Shown: positions 9,293 to 18,466 of the stretch, piece by piece
How the letters are laid out: each line of letters starts with the position of its first letter
Position numbering within the stretch: the stretch's first letter is position 1
DNA from: Kaistia sp. 32K
GTDB lineage: Bacteria; Pseudomonadota; Alphaproteobacteria; Rhizobiales; Kaistiaceae
Length of the DNA: 64,000 bases
NCBI RefSeq assembly: GCF_016629525.1
Contig: NZ_AP024269.1
Span: 558,001 to 622,000, forward strand
Direction: 5' to 3'
Made by a program: the position numbers and the translations under genes
The notes under the pieces: generated by a model
Database searches by the model: none
Seen by the model: only the letters and a program-made list of their open reading frames with translations
Told to the model about the DNA's origin: nothing

Positions 9293-11512
9293 ATGGCGGC
9301 CAGAGCCAATTTCTCGATCACGCGACCATCGGAAACGGCGGGCGAGCGTGGCGCAGCGTTCGATCCTGCTTCGGACCAGATCGATCTCTCCGCCCTGTTC
9401 GCGCTGCTGCGCCGGCAATGGCTCCTGATCCTGCTGACGCTCGCGCTGTTCCTCGGCGCGGCCTTCGCCTATGTCACCTTCGCCGACAAGGTGTTTCAGG
9501 CGACGACGCGCGTCCTGCTCGATCCCCGCGACAAACAGCTGGTCGGGCCGGAAGTGGTCCGGCCGACGCAGGGCATCGATCTCCCCTGGATCGAGACGCA
9601 GGTCGACCTCGTCACCGCCTCGGCGACGCTGCGCAAGGTCGTCGACAGTGAAAACCTGATCAACGATCCCGAATTCGGCGGGCGCGGCGAGGCGTCTGAC
9701 ATCGACGCCGTGTTGCTGTCCCTGGCCCGGCACGTCCGGGCCGAGCGGGCTGCCGATACCTATGTCATCGACGTGATCGTCTCGTCGACCTCGGCGGAGA
9801 AGGCGGCGCGGCTGTCGAACGCGGTCGCCGAGGCCTTCATCGTCAGCCAGACCGAGGCGAAGCAGAACGCGGCGCGGCAGGCCAACCTGCTGATCGCCCG
9901 CCAGGTCAGCGATCTGCAGGCGAAGTCCCGCGACGCCGACGAGCGGCTTGAGGCCTATCGCAAGAAGCACGGCTTCGTGCAGGTCGACGGGCGCCCCGTC
10001 GACGAGCAGACGCTTCGGCAGCTGAACGAGGCCAATGTCACGGCGCGTCTGCGCGCGGACGAAGCCTCGGCGCGGCTGGCGCAGCTCGATGCGATCGCCC
10101 GGACCAGCGGCGGCGATCTCGCCTCCGCCCTGTCGACGATCGATTCTCCCGTCCTCGCCCGGCTGAAGCTCGACTATGCCGCCGCGTTGCGCCAGCAGAC
10201 CGAACTCGGCGAGACGCTCGGCGCCCGGCATCCGCGCATGCAGACGGTCGGGGCCGACGTCGCGCGCAGCCGCAGCCTGATCGCGCAGGAGCTGGACGCG
10301 CTCGCCGCCAAGGCGCGCGTCGATGCCGATCTCGCCAAGTCGCAGGTCGCGAGTACCGCGACGGCGCTGGCGGCGGCGACGGTCAAGGCCAACGACACCA
10401 GCGATGCCAGCGTCGCGCTGCGCGAGCTCGAGGGCGAGGCGGCGATCCTCCGCGACGCCTATCGCGCCTTCGTCGCCCGCGCGCAGGAGACGGGCCTGCA
10501 GGAGAACCTGCAGGTCTCCGACGCCCGTGTCATCAGCCCCGCCCAGATCCCGCTCTATCCGTCCTCGCCGAAGAAGAAGATCATCCTCGGCCTCGCCGGC
10601 ATTGGCGGGCTCGGGCTCGGCATCGCGCTGGCGCTCTATCGCGGCCGGCCCCGCCTGCAAGCCCCGCGGCCGGCCCGGGCCGAGCCGGCCTTGGGACCCG
10701 CCATTCCCGCCGTCGTCGCGATCGAGCCTCCCATCGACGTCCCAGCGGCCCCCGTCGCCACAACAATCCTCGCCGAGATCCAGGTGCCGAAAGCGCTGCT
10801 GGACAGCGCCACACTGACCGAGGCGACGCTCGGCGAACGGATGAACGAGGTCGCCCGCGATGCGGCGGAAACATTCCGGATGCTGGCCGGAAAGCTCACC
10901 TCGCCCGCCGATACTGAAGGCCCCGCCGTCCACGTCCTGTTCGGCACCGCCGCCAGCGGCGTGATCGCGACTATTGCCTGCGGCCTCGCCCGCGCCGTGG
11001 CGGAGCCGGCGGCCGAGACCCTGCTGATCGATGCCAATGGCGGTTCGATCACCACCGGAATGGCGCTGATCGGCGAAGACGCGCCGGGCATCCTCGACGC
11101 GGCGTTGAGCGATACCGATCCGGAGGCGATCGGCACAAGGCTTCAGCTCGCCTCGATCGTGCTGCTGCCGGCGGCGAGCGCCGGGCGCCGCGACGAGCTC
11201 GGGGAGCATGGCGACCGCGTGGTCGAAACCATCCGGGACGTCGCCGACGGCTTCGAGCGGGTGATCGTCGACCTCGGTCCATCCTGCCCGCCGGCTCTTT
11301 TCAACGCCCTGGTGGCGATCGCCGACGACGTCGTCATGGTGGTCGACGCCGAGGAGGCCGGGACGGCGGCGATCCTCACCGCCTATGCCGATCTCCGTGA
11401 ACTCGTGCCGGAGCTTCGGGGCATGGTGACCGTCCGCGCGACGTCTTCCCCGCAGGAGCCGAGCCAGGAGCCGTCCCGGGAACTTACCCAAGCGCCGCTT
11501 GAGCTGACCTGA
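9293..11512 (+). CDS. Wzz/ExoP-like polysaccharide co-polymerase with degenerate kinase domain
   Basis: 739 residues. A Wzz domain starts near residue 30 (LSALFALLRRQWLLILLTLALF, first membrane helix about 43-63), followed by a long coiled-coil periplasmic region and a second helix at about 430-449 after PSSPKKK. The cytoplasmic C-terminus has the fold of a BY-kinase, but the Walker A equivalent (FGTAASGVIAT, near 548) lacks the GK[S/T], the A' motif is LLIDAN (near 577), and Walker B is VIVDLGPS (near 657). The tail has no tyrosine cluster. It should control chain length or export, while kinase activity is doubtful. It is the first gene of a plus-strand pair with the next glycosyltransferase, 2 bp away. 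Confidence 0.85.
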   Translation: MAARANFSITRPSETAGERGAAFDPASDQIDLSALFALLRRQWLLILLTLALFLGAAFAYVTFADKVFQATTRVLLDPRDKQLVGPEVVRPTQGIDLPWIETQVDLVTASATLRKVVDSENLINDPEFGGRGEASDIDAVLLSLARHVRAERAADTYVIDVIVSSTSAEKAARLSNAVAEAFIVSQTEAKQNAARQANLLIARQVSDLQAKSRDADERLEAYRKKHGFVQVDGRPVDEQTLRQLNEANVTARLRADEASARLAQLDAIARTSGGDLASALSTIDSPVLARLKLDYAAALRQQTELGETLGARHPRMQTVGADVARSRSLIAQELDALAAKARVDADLAKSQVASTATALAAATVKANDTSDASVALRELEGEAAILRDAYRAFVARAQETGLQENLQVSDARVISPAQIPLYPSSPKKKIILGLAGIGGLGLGIALALYRGRPRLQAPRPARAEPALGPAIPAVVAIEPPIDVPAAPVATTILAEIQVPKALLDSATLTEATLGERMNEVARDAAETFRMLAGKLTSPADTEGPAVHVLFGTAASGVIATIACGLARAVAEPAAETLLIDANGGSITTGMALIGEDAPGILDAALSDTDPEAIGTRLQLASIVLLPAASAGRRDELGEHGDRVVETIRDVADGFERVIVDLGPSCPPALFNALVAIADDVVMVVDAEEAGTAAILTAYADLRELVPELRGMVTVRATSSPQEPSQEPSRELTQAPLELT

Positions 11513-11514
11513 CC

Positions 11515-12573
11515 ATGGCGCGCGATCCCGTGCTCTTTGTCGATGAAAGCCATCTCGGCCGCCATGTGACGGGGCTGGAGCGGATCACGCTCGAGCTGTT
11601 CTCGGCCGAGGCGCTGGCGCCGCTGCCGGTCGAGGCGGTACGCGCCTCCGGCCTTCGCGGGATGATCACGGCGCAGACGATGCGGCTGCCGTCGCGTCTC
11701 CTCGCCAATCGCCGCGCGCTGGCGCTCTGCCCTGGCTTTCCGCCGTCGATCCCGCTGACGCTGTTCGGCGACCGGGTCGTGCCCTACATCCACGACACCT
11801 TCCTGCTGACCCGGCCGCAGGACCTGAATTGGCGCGCCCGCCGCTACATGGTGCCGGCCTTCGCCTTCGCGTTGAAACGGCTGCGCTGGCTGCTGGTCAA
11901 TTCCGAGACGACGCGGGCCGAGCTCGCGGCCTTCGCCCGTCCCGACGCGGAGATCTCGCTTTATCGGCCGCGCGTCCGCGATGTCTTCGGCATCGCCGGG
12001 CAGGCGGCCCGTCCGCGCCACTGGGCGCCGGGCGAGACGCTGCGGCTGATCGCGATCGGTACGGTCGAGCCACGCAAGAACCTCCGCGCCGCCGCGGCCA
12101 TCGTCGGCGCGCTGCGCGAGAGCGGCCTCGACGCGCATCTCGATATCGTCGGCCGCCTCGGCTGGGGCGACGAGGCGGAGGCGCTCCGAGAGTTCCCGCA
12201 TGTGACGCTGCACGGCTACCAGGAAGCGGATTATGTCCGCGAGCGGATCGCCGCCGCCCATGCGCTGATCACCACCTCGCATGACGAGGGCCTCGGCCTG
12301 ACGCCGCTGGAAGCGCAGCATGGCGGGCTTGGCGCTATCGCGACCGACATCAAGGTGTTTCGCGAGGCACTCGGTCCTTCGGGCTGGATGATCGATCCGG
12401 CCAACCCGGCGGCGAGCGCCGCCGCCATCCGCGCGCGGCTCGAGCAGCCCGATGCGCTCGCCGGCATGGCGGCGCTGGCGAAGCGCAATCTGGAGCGCTG
12501 GAACGAAGCCGCCGATCGCGATCGCGCCGCGCTGCTCGAACGGCTCGGCGCCCGGCTCGCCGCGCTGCGCTAG
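11515..12573 (+). CDS. GT4-type glycosyltransferase
   Basis: 352 residues. The C-terminal Rossmann half carries IAIGTVEPRKNL and THDEGLGLTPLEAQ, the latter with the E-x7-E-like pattern of GT4 retaining enzymes. The N-terminal half begins FVDESHLGRHVTGLERIT and contains PYIHDTFL. It is presumed to add one sugar to the lipid-linked exopolysaccharide unit in the cytoplasm; donor and acceptor are unknown. It begins 2 bp after the Wzz-type gene and ends 1 bp from the convergent GH10 gene. Confidence 0.85.
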   Translation: MARDPVLFVDESHLGRHVTGLERITLELFSAEALAPLPVEAVRASGLRGMITAQTMRLPSRLLANRRALALCPGFPPSIPLTLFGDRVVPYIHDTFLLTRPQDLNWRARRYMVPAFAFALKRLRWLLVNSETTRAELAAFARPDAEISLYRPRVRDVFGIAGQAARPRHWAPGETLRLIAIGTVEPRKNLRAAAAIVGALRESGLDAHLDIVGRLGWGDEAEALREFPHVTLHGYQEADYVRERIAAAHALITTSHDEGLGLTPLEAQHGGLGAIATDIKVFREALGPSGWMIDPANPAASAAAIRARLEQPDALAGMAALAKRNLERWNEAADRDRAALLERLGARLAALR

Positions 12574-12574
12574 G

Positions 12575-13738
12575 TCATTCCTTCGTCGCTGCGCCAAACG
12601 CCGCGACCATCGCGTCGAAGGCGGGCTTCGGCCGGAATTGTTCGTCGAAGGGCAGGGGACGCGGCAGGCGGGCGGCGTCCGGATCGAGCTCCCGCGCCGC
12701 GTGATCGTACCAGCTCGCGGAATCCGCCAATTGCCAGGTGATCACCGTCGTCACCGCCGGCACGGCGAGAACCGCGCCGAGAAAATCGCGATAGCGGGCG
12801 GCGACGGCGGCGTCGCGCTCCGGGATATCGTCGGCAAAGCTGCTGTCGTCGACGTCGAGTTCGGTGATCCAGATCTCGACCTTGCGCTCGGCGATCTCGT
12901 GCAGGAAATCCGCGAAGCCGGCGTCGTCGAAGGGCCGGCCGGGCTGCAGATGGCCCTGCAGGCCGACGGCGTCGAGCCGGACGCCCGCGTCCTGCAGCGT
13001 GTCGATCAGACGGAGCAGGGCTTTGCGAATTCGCGCCCCGTCCTCGGTCCAGGCCTCGGTCATCGCCTCGTTGAGCACGAGCCTGGCCTTGGGATCGGCC
13101 GCCTGCGCCCGCTTGAAGGCGCGCTCGACATAGCCGGGGCCGAAGGCCTGCAGCCACGGCCCGTCGCGAAAATCGCCCGGCCGGCCGTGGCCCGGCCAGA
13201 ACGGCTCGTTGACGACGTTCCAGGACGGCAGCCTGCCGGCGAAATGGCCGACCGTCTCGTCGATATGGCGGTCGAGCGCCTTCCGCTTCTCCGCCTTCGA
13301 GAGCTTCATCAGCCAGTCGGGGCGGCTTTCGTTCCAGGCGAGCGCATGGCCGTGCACGGGAACGCCGGTCGTCGCCGCGAAGGCGAGGATCGCCTCGGCG
13401 CCGTTCGGGCGGAATTGGTCCGCCTGCGGCCGCAGATAGGCGAACATCAAGGCCCAGTCGACGGTGAAGAGCCGCGCCTCGCGGCGATAGAGCGCCGCCT
13501 GGGCCGGGTTCAGCAGCGTATCGGCGGCGATAGAGGTGCCGAAATGGATGCCGGATCGCTTGGCCACCGCGCCGAGCGTGATATCCGCCGCCGCCGTTGC
13601 CGGCCTCCCGCCGAGGGGCAGCGCGGCAAAGAGGGCGCCGGCGCGCAGAAGCTCGCGGCGAGATGGCTTCAACGGGTCACCCAGCGTTACTCCGGTTCCG
13701 GTCTTTTTAACCTTCTCAGCTATATCGATAACCGGCAA
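12575..13738 (-). CDS. GH10 family endo-beta-xylanase-like glycosidase, Tat-exported
   Basis: 387 residues as drawn from the TTG at 13738. A twin-arginine-like signal (SRRELLRAG at 26-34, then a hydrophobic stretch and an Ala-rich cleavage region near 50) precedes a GH10 barrel. Catalytic residues are visible: acid/base E178 in WNVVNEP and nucleophile E293 in WITELDV, with substrate-site motif VHGHALAW near 128-135. Classic GH10 enzymes cut beta-1,4-xylan. In an exopolysaccharide locus the enzyme more likely trims or cleaves the secreted polymer (inference). The start is uncertain: an in-frame TTG just before the twin arginines is also possible. Confidence 0.85.
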   Translation of the reverse strand: MPVIDIAEKVKKTGTGVTLGDPLKPSRRELLRAGALFAALPLGGRPATAAADITLGAVAKRSGIHFGTSIAADTLLNPAQAALYRREARLFTVDWALMFAYLRPQADQFRPNGAEAILAFAATTGVPVHGHALAWNESRPDWLMKLSKAEKRKALDRHIDETVGHFAGRLPSWNVVNEPFWPGHGRPGDFRDGPWLQAFGPGYVERAFKRAQAADPKARLVLNEAMTEAWTEDGARIRKALLRLIDTLQDAGVRLDAVGLQGHLQPGRPFDDAGFADFLHEIAERKVEIWITELDVDDSSFADDIPERDAAVAARYRDFLGAVLAVPAVTTVITWQLADSASWYDHAARELDPDAARLPRPLPFDEQFRPKPAFDAMVAAFGAATKE

Positions 13739-13812
13739 GTCGATGCGATGGCCCTTTCGGGCGGCGCTGGCACGCGGCCGCCGGGCCGAGACGTGGGAGT
13801 TTGAGGCAGCTC

Positions 13813-14613
13813 ATGGCAATGCGAGAGCGCGATGGCCGCCGGCCGGATGCGCCGGCCGATCTGGTCCGGATCGGCGACGGCCGCGTCAACATCGGCACCG
13901 AGGCCGAGCTGATCGCCCGCATCCTCGCCGATGCGCGCGCCGGGCATGGCGGCACCGTCTTCACGCTCAATCTCGATCATCTCGTCAAGCTGCGCGACGA
14001 TGCCGGCTTCCGCGCCGCCTATGACGCCGCGACCTATGTCAGCGCCGACGGCGCGCCGGTGGTGAAGATCGCGCGCCGGCAGGGGGCATCGGTCGATCGG
14101 GTGACGGGAGCCGATCTCGTCCTGCCGCTCTGCCGGGCCGCCGCCGACGCCGGCATATCCGTGCATCTCTTCGGCACCTCGGACGCCATTCGCGCCGAAG
14201 CGGCCGCGAAGCTCGTCGCCGACATTCCCGGTCTCGTCATCGCCGGTTCGGAATCGCCGCCGCGCGGCTTCGATCCCGAGGGCGAGGCAGCGAAAGCAGC
14301 GGCCGCGCGGATCGAGGCATCCGGCGCCGGCATCTGCTTCGTCGCGCTCGGCGCGCCGAAGCAGGAGCTCTTCGCCCATGCCGCCACCAGGCATCCGGCC
14401 GGCGTCATCTATGTCTGCATCGGCGCGGCGCTCGATTTCATTTCCGGCCACAGCAAGCGCGCGCCGATCCTGTTCCAGCGCACGGGCACCGAATGGGTCT
14501 GGCGCTTTCTCCAGGAACCGCGCCGGCTCGGCATGCGCTATGCGCGTTCGATGGCCTACTATATCGGCTACCTGATAAAAGGACCCGACAGGCGCTCGAA
14601 CGGGCGCGGCTGA
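13813..14613 (+). CDS. WecG/TagA/CpsF family glycosyltransferase (GT26)
   Basis: 266 residues. Family motifs appear in order: TLNLDHLVKLRDD, YVSADGAPVV, LFGTSDA, GAPKQE at 180-185, and the C-terminal RAPILFQRTGTEWVWRFLQEPRR. GT26 enzymes transfer N-acetylmannosaminuronic acid, ManNAc or related sugars from UDP donors onto lipid-linked acceptors at the membrane face. I chose the ATG at 13813 (GAGGCAG just upstream) over the TTG at 13801. It is divergent from the GH10 gene and is followed 18 bp later by a GT4 gene, which suggests an operon. Confidence 0.9.
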   Translation: MAMRERDGRRPDAPADLVRIGDGRVNIGTEAELIARILADARAGHGGTVFTLNLDHLVKLRDDAGFRAAYDAATYVSADGAPVVKIARRQGASVDRVTGADLVLPLCRAAADAGISVHLFGTSDAIRAEAAAKLVADIPGLVIAGSESPPRGFDPEGEAAKAAAARIEASGAGICFVALGAPKQELFAHAATRHPAGVIYVCIGAALDFISGHSKRAPILFQRTGTEWVWRFLQEPRRLGMRYARSMAYYIGYLIKGPDRRSNGRG

Positions 14614-14631
14614 GGGAGCTGGGGGAAGGGA

Positions 14632-15822
14632 ATGGTTCATCGGCTGACCATGCTGCATCCGATCGATCCGCGCGGCTTCAAGGTCGGCGGCATCGAAACG
14701 CATGTGCGGCTGATGTTCGAGCGCCATCCGCCCGACTTCTCCGTCCTGCTGGTCGGCGTCGACGAGCGCGGCGACCTGGAGCTCGGCAAGGTGGTGAAGC
14801 TGCCGGTCGGCGACCATACGATCGACTTCCTGCCCGTCGTGCACATTCCCGATCAGGAGATCCACGGCGCCGCCAAGAAGCTATGGCAGTCGGTGACGTT
14901 GCGTTTCGCGCTCGGCGCGCTGCGCTATCTGCCGACGATCCGGAAACTCGGCGCCGCGCCGCAGGCGACGACGGAATTGCAGCGCTTCGAATTCGCGCCG
15001 ATCGGGCGGATGCTCGGCAGGCCTGTCGTGCAGCTCGTGCATGGCGAGGGCAGCCGCAAGGATCAGATGGATTCGCTGATCAAGCGCTTCTGGTACATCA
15101 ACGCCGTCAACGAGCGCATCGCGCTCCGGCTCGCCAGCCGCATCGTCTGCGTCAACCAGAACATCATCGAGCGCTTCAAGAAGGTGATGCCGCAATTCGT
15201 GGCGAAGTCGGAGCTTCTGACCGTCTCGGTCGACATGGACCGCTTTGCCTTGGCACCGTTTCCGGACGACGACGTCTTCCGAATCGTCTTCGCCGGCCGC
15301 CTCGATACCTTCAAGGACCCGCCCTTGATGTTCGAGACGATGCGCCGCCTGCATCAGGCGCGCGGGGGGCGGTTCGAGTTCCACTATATCGGCACCAGCG
15401 ATCCCCACCGCTTCGCGGAGTTCGCCGCCATCGAGCCGTTCACGATCCGGCACGGCTTCCAGAACTCCGACGGCGTGGCGGCGATCATGCGGCAGTGCCA
15501 TGCCGGCGTGCTGACCTCGTTCTTCGAGGGCATGCCGTGCTATCTGCTGGAGCTGCTCTCGACCGGCCGTCCCGTCGGCGCGATCCGCCTGCCACAGTTC
15601 GATCCGCTCGTTGTCGCCGGCGAGAGCGGCTTCCTGGTCGAGCGCCCCGCCGATCCCGAGGCGTCGGCCGAGCAGATGACGGCGGGCTTCTTGCAGCTCT
15701 TCGACGACATCCGATTCGGCCGGCTCGACCCGGCAGCGATCCGCGCCAAGGCGGTTCCCTATTCGACCAAGGTGCAGATGCCGAAATTGTTCGAGCGCCA
15801 CCGCGAACTCGCTAGAGCCTGA
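14632..15822 (+). CDS. GT4-type glycosyltransferase
   Basis: 396 residues. N-terminus MLHPIDPRGFKVGGIETHVR carries the Gly-rich donor-side loop of GT4 enzymes. Later motifs are RIVCVNQNIIERF, IVFAGRLDTFKDPPL, and LTSFFEGMPCYLLELLSTGRPVG in which the conserved EG-x-x-x-x-L-L-E pattern of the nucleotide-sugar site is visible. Probably assembles the exopolysaccharide repeat unit with the neighbouring WecG-type enzyme. Its TGA abuts the TCA (stop) of the convergent glycosyltransferase gene with no base between. Confidence 0.86.
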   Translation: MVHRLTMLHPIDPRGFKVGGIETHVRLMFERHPPDFSVLLVGVDERGDLELGKVVKLPVGDHTIDFLPVVHIPDQEIHGAAKKLWQSVTLRFALGALRYLPTIRKLGAAPQATTELQRFEFAPIGRMLGRPVVQLVHGEGSRKDQMDSLIKRFWYINAVNERIALRLASRIVCVNQNIIERFKKVMPQFVAKSELLTVSVDMDRFALAPFPDDDVFRIVFAGRLDTFKDPPLMFETMRRLHQARGGRFEFHYIGTSDPHRFAEFAAIEPFTIRHGFQNSDGVAAIMRQCHAGVLTSFFEGMPCYLLELLSTGRPVGAIRLPQFDPLVVAGESGFLVERPADPEASAEQMTAGFLQLFDDIRFGRLDPAAIRAKAVPYSTKVQMPKLFERHRELARA

Positions 15823-16893
15823 TCAGCCCTTTTTGACGATCTCGTCGAGCAGCCTCGCCCACGCGGCGAAGCCGGCTTCGCTGGAAAAAGCTTGAGCGCG
15901 CTCGATGCGCGGCGCTGGATCGCCGGGGTCCGCCAGCGCCGCGTCGATGCCCTGAGCCATCGCCGGCGCATCGCCGATCGGCACCAGCGTGCCGAAACGG
16001 CCGCCGTCGAGGATCTCGCGCGGCCCGGCGCAGCGCGTCGCGACGACCGGCAGGCCGGCCGCCAGCGCCTCGACCGCCACCATGCCGAACGCCTCGGTGC
16101 GCGACGGGATCGCGCAGAGCCGGGCGCGGGCATAGAGCGGGGCGGGATCGGTGAAGCCGGCGAGATGAACACGGCCGGCGAGGCCGAGCGCGCCGATCTC
16201 CGCTTCGAGCTTTTCACGCTCCGGTCCTTCGCCGGCAATCGTCAGCGTCGCGTCGCGGTTCGACACCAGGGCGAAGGCGGCGATCAGGTCGCCAAAACCC
16301 TTTTCGGGCGACAGCCGGCCGACGGCGACGATCTCCGGCGGCCGCGCCGCGAGCGTGGCGGCGTCGACAACGGCCGGGGCGAGCGGCACGGGGTTGTAGA
16401 TCCGCACCGTCTTGTCGGCTTCCGCGCCCCAGCGCTCGATCATCACCGCCTTCAGCGTGTCGGAGACGCAGACGATCCGGCTGCAGGATTTGGTCAGGAT
16501 CGGCATGCCGTAATAGGCGGCGGCGCTCAATTTGCCGGTGCGGTATTCCTCGAAGCCGTGGAACGACACCACCAGCGGCACGGAGGAGCGCGCCCAGAGC
16601 TTTGCCAGCGCCAGCTTGGTGGCGTTGCCGGAAAGGGCGGAGAGTGCGACATCGGGCCGGAAGCGGCGGAGCAACGCGGCCAGCGCTGCGATCTGCGCGC
16701 GGTTGCCGGCGGGGAGCACCTCGACGCGGACGGCCGGATCGAGCGGGACGGACGGATCGCCGGCGCCGTCGACGGCGAGGATGACGTCGTTGCCGTCCGA
16801 CGCGAAATGCGAGGCGAGCAGCGCCCAGACGCGTTCGGCCCCGCCGCCGCCGGCGAGCGATCGCGTGTAAAAGAGATACTTACGCTTTGCCAT
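15823..16893 (-). CDS. GT4-type glycosyltransferase
   Basis: 356 residues with a typical GT4 layout: N-terminal FYTRSLAGGGGAERV with the glycine-rich loop, then SFHGFEEYRTG, RIVCVSDTLK, IVAVGRLSPEKGFGDLI and IPSRTEAFGMVAVEALAAGLPVVAT, which holds the E-x7-E motif. Likely an exopolysaccharide sugar transferase; its specificity cannot be read from the sequence. It is transcribed away from the GINT1-like gene, and the two starts share an 83 bp intergenic region. Confidence 0.87.
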   Translation of the reverse strand: MAKRKYLFYTRSLAGGGGAERVWALLASHFASDGNDVILAVDGAGDPSVPLDPAVRVEVLPAGNRAQIAALAALLRRFRPDVALSALSGNATKLALAKLWARSSVPLVVSFHGFEEYRTGKLSAAAYYGMPILTKSCSRIVCVSDTLKAVMIERWGAEADKTVRIYNPVPLAPAVVDAATLAARPPEIVAVGRLSPEKGFGDLIAAFALVSNRDATLTIAGEGPEREKLEAEIGALGLAGRVHLAGFTDPAPLYARARLCAIPSRTEAFGMVAVEALAAGLPVVATRCAGPREILDGGRFGTLVPIGDAPAMAQGIDAALADPGDPAPRIERAQAFSSEAGFAAWARLLDEIVKKG

Positions 16894-16976
16894 TTAGCCT
16901 GTCCGTCCCGTCGCCCGGAATCGTTCGCCTCCGAGGCGTAAAGCCTGATGCGCGCCGCGCCAAGGAGAGAGATGCC

Positions 16977-18440
16977 ATGCGGATCGATATCCGGCTCGAC
17001 CCGACGGACCTGCGCGGCTGGCAGCGCGAGATCGTCGCCCGGCTGTCGACGCTTCCGGGCTGCGCGGTTCGGGTCGAGCAGGGGCGGGCGGCCGCGCCGC
17101 TGCCGAAGGGCGCCGCGACCTTGTTCCTGCTGGAACGCACGCTCTACGGCGCCGCGCATGACGCGCTGGAAGGCGGAATCGCCTGGTCGGATCTCGGCGT
17201 GCCGGATGCCGATGATACGGTGCCCGATCTTTTGATCGACCTCTGTGGCGACGGCTCCAGCACCGCGCCCGTGCTGACGCTTCGCTGCGATGGTGGCTCG
17301 GTCGAGGCCGGGGCGCTCGCCGCCGTGCTTGATGAGCGCGCGCCGGTGTTCGAGACGATTCTGGTGACCGAAGCGGGAGAGAGAATCCTGTCGGCGTGGC
17401 GGCCGGCGGCAGAAAGCCCGCGCAGCGCCACCGCCGCGCTCGGCATGCTGCTCGGCCGCGCCGCGCATATGGTCGTGCATCAGGCGGCGCGTCTGGCCGA
17501 GGGCATCCCACCCGGCAGCCTCGCACCCGCGCAACCGCCCGCCGCGCCGCGCCGGTCGGCGGCGGGTTTCTTCGCCGCCATGCTCGCCGCCCGCGTTAAG
17601 GGTAAGATCGAGCGCCAGCTCGGCCGCGCGCCGAACTGGTACGTCGCCTGGCGCGAAAGGCCGGATTTGTCCGACGCGCTGCCGGTGATCGGTCCCAGCG
17701 GTTTCCACCGCCTCGCCGACGACGGCGCGCGCTTCTATGCTGATCCCTTCCTGTGGGAGCAGGACGGCCGGCGCTTCCTCTTCGTCGAGGAGTTTCCCTA
17801 TGCGACCGGCAAGGGCGTCATCTCGGTGGCCGAGATCGATGCGGCCGGCAAGTTCGAGACGCCGCGCGTCGTGCTGGAGACGGACTGCCATCTCTCCTAT
17901 CCGTTCCTGTTCGAGCATGACGGCGCGATCTGGATGATCCCCGAGACCTCGTCCCGCCGCACGGTCGAGCTCTACCGCGCCGATCCGTTCCCGGAGCAAT
18001 GGACGCTGCATTCCGTGCTGCTGGAAAATGTCGATCTCGGCGACGCGACCTTGCTGAAGATCGGCGACAGTTGGTGGATGTTCGCTGCCTCGCGCGAGCG
18101 CTGGACGTCGAGCTGGGACGCGCTGTCGCTCTACCACGCCCCGTCGCCCTTCGGGCCTTGGCAGCCGCATCCCGGCAATCCGGTGTTGGTCGATCTCCAC
18201 GCCGCGCGGCCCGCCGGCCGCATCCTCGACATCGGCGGCCGGTTGGTGCGGCCGGTGCAGAACTGCGACGGGCTCTATGGCGCGGCGCTCGGTTTCGCCG
18301 AGATCCGGTCGCTGACGCCGGAGGGCTATGCGCAGACGCTCTCCGCCACGGCGCTGCCGTGGGGCGACAATCTCGGCCTGCACACCTTCAACCGCAGCCC
18401 CTCGCTGGAAGTGATCGACCTTTTTGGCCCGCGCGGCTGA
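16977..18440 (+). CDS. GINT1-like beta-propeller protein of the exopolysaccharide locus
   Basis: 487 residues. The C-terminal part (about 220-480) has the repeated ADPFLWEQDGRRFLFVEEF, YPFLFEHDGAIWMIPET and DATLLKIGDSWWMFA blades seen in the domain named after glucosamine inositolphosphorylceramide transferase 1, a GH43-like five-bladed propeller common in bacterial polysaccharide loci. The N-terminal 200 residues are formyltransferase-like or unassigned, with motif LIDLCGDG. Function is unproven; a sugar-transfer or sugar-modifying role is likely from context. The ATG at 16977 follows a strong ribosome site AAGGAGAGA (16962-16970), so the in-frame start at 16887 inside the divergent gene is rejected. 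Confidence 0.7.
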   Translation: MRIDIRLDPTDLRGWQREIVARLSTLPGCAVRVEQGRAAAPLPKGAATLFLLERTLYGAAHDALEGGIAWSDLGVPDADDTVPDLLIDLCGDGSSTAPVLTLRCDGGSVEAGALAAVLDERAPVFETILVTEAGERILSAWRPAAESPRSATAALGMLLGRAAHMVVHQAARLAEGIPPGSLAPAQPPAAPRRSAAGFFAAMLAARVKGKIERQLGRAPNWYVAWRERPDLSDALPVIGPSGFHRLADDGARFYADPFLWEQDGRRFLFVEEFPYATGKGVISVAEIDAAGKFETPRVVLETDCHLSYPFLFEHDGAIWMIPETSSRRTVELYRADPFPEQWTLHSVLLENVDLGDATLLKIGDSWWMFAASRERWTSSWDALSLYHAPSPFGPWQPHPGNPVLVDLHAARPAGRILDIGGRLVRPVQNCDGLYGAALGFAEIRSLTPEGYAQTLSATALPWGDNLGLHTFNRSPSLEVIDLFGPRG

Positions 18441-18466
18441 GAGCCTTCTAGCAAGACCTCACACAC

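Noticed and set aside
9269..11491. 740-codon minus-strand open frame antisense to the Wzz-type gene
   Set aside because: Low-complexity Arg/Gly/Asp translation; the sense frame has two membrane helices and the expected domain order.
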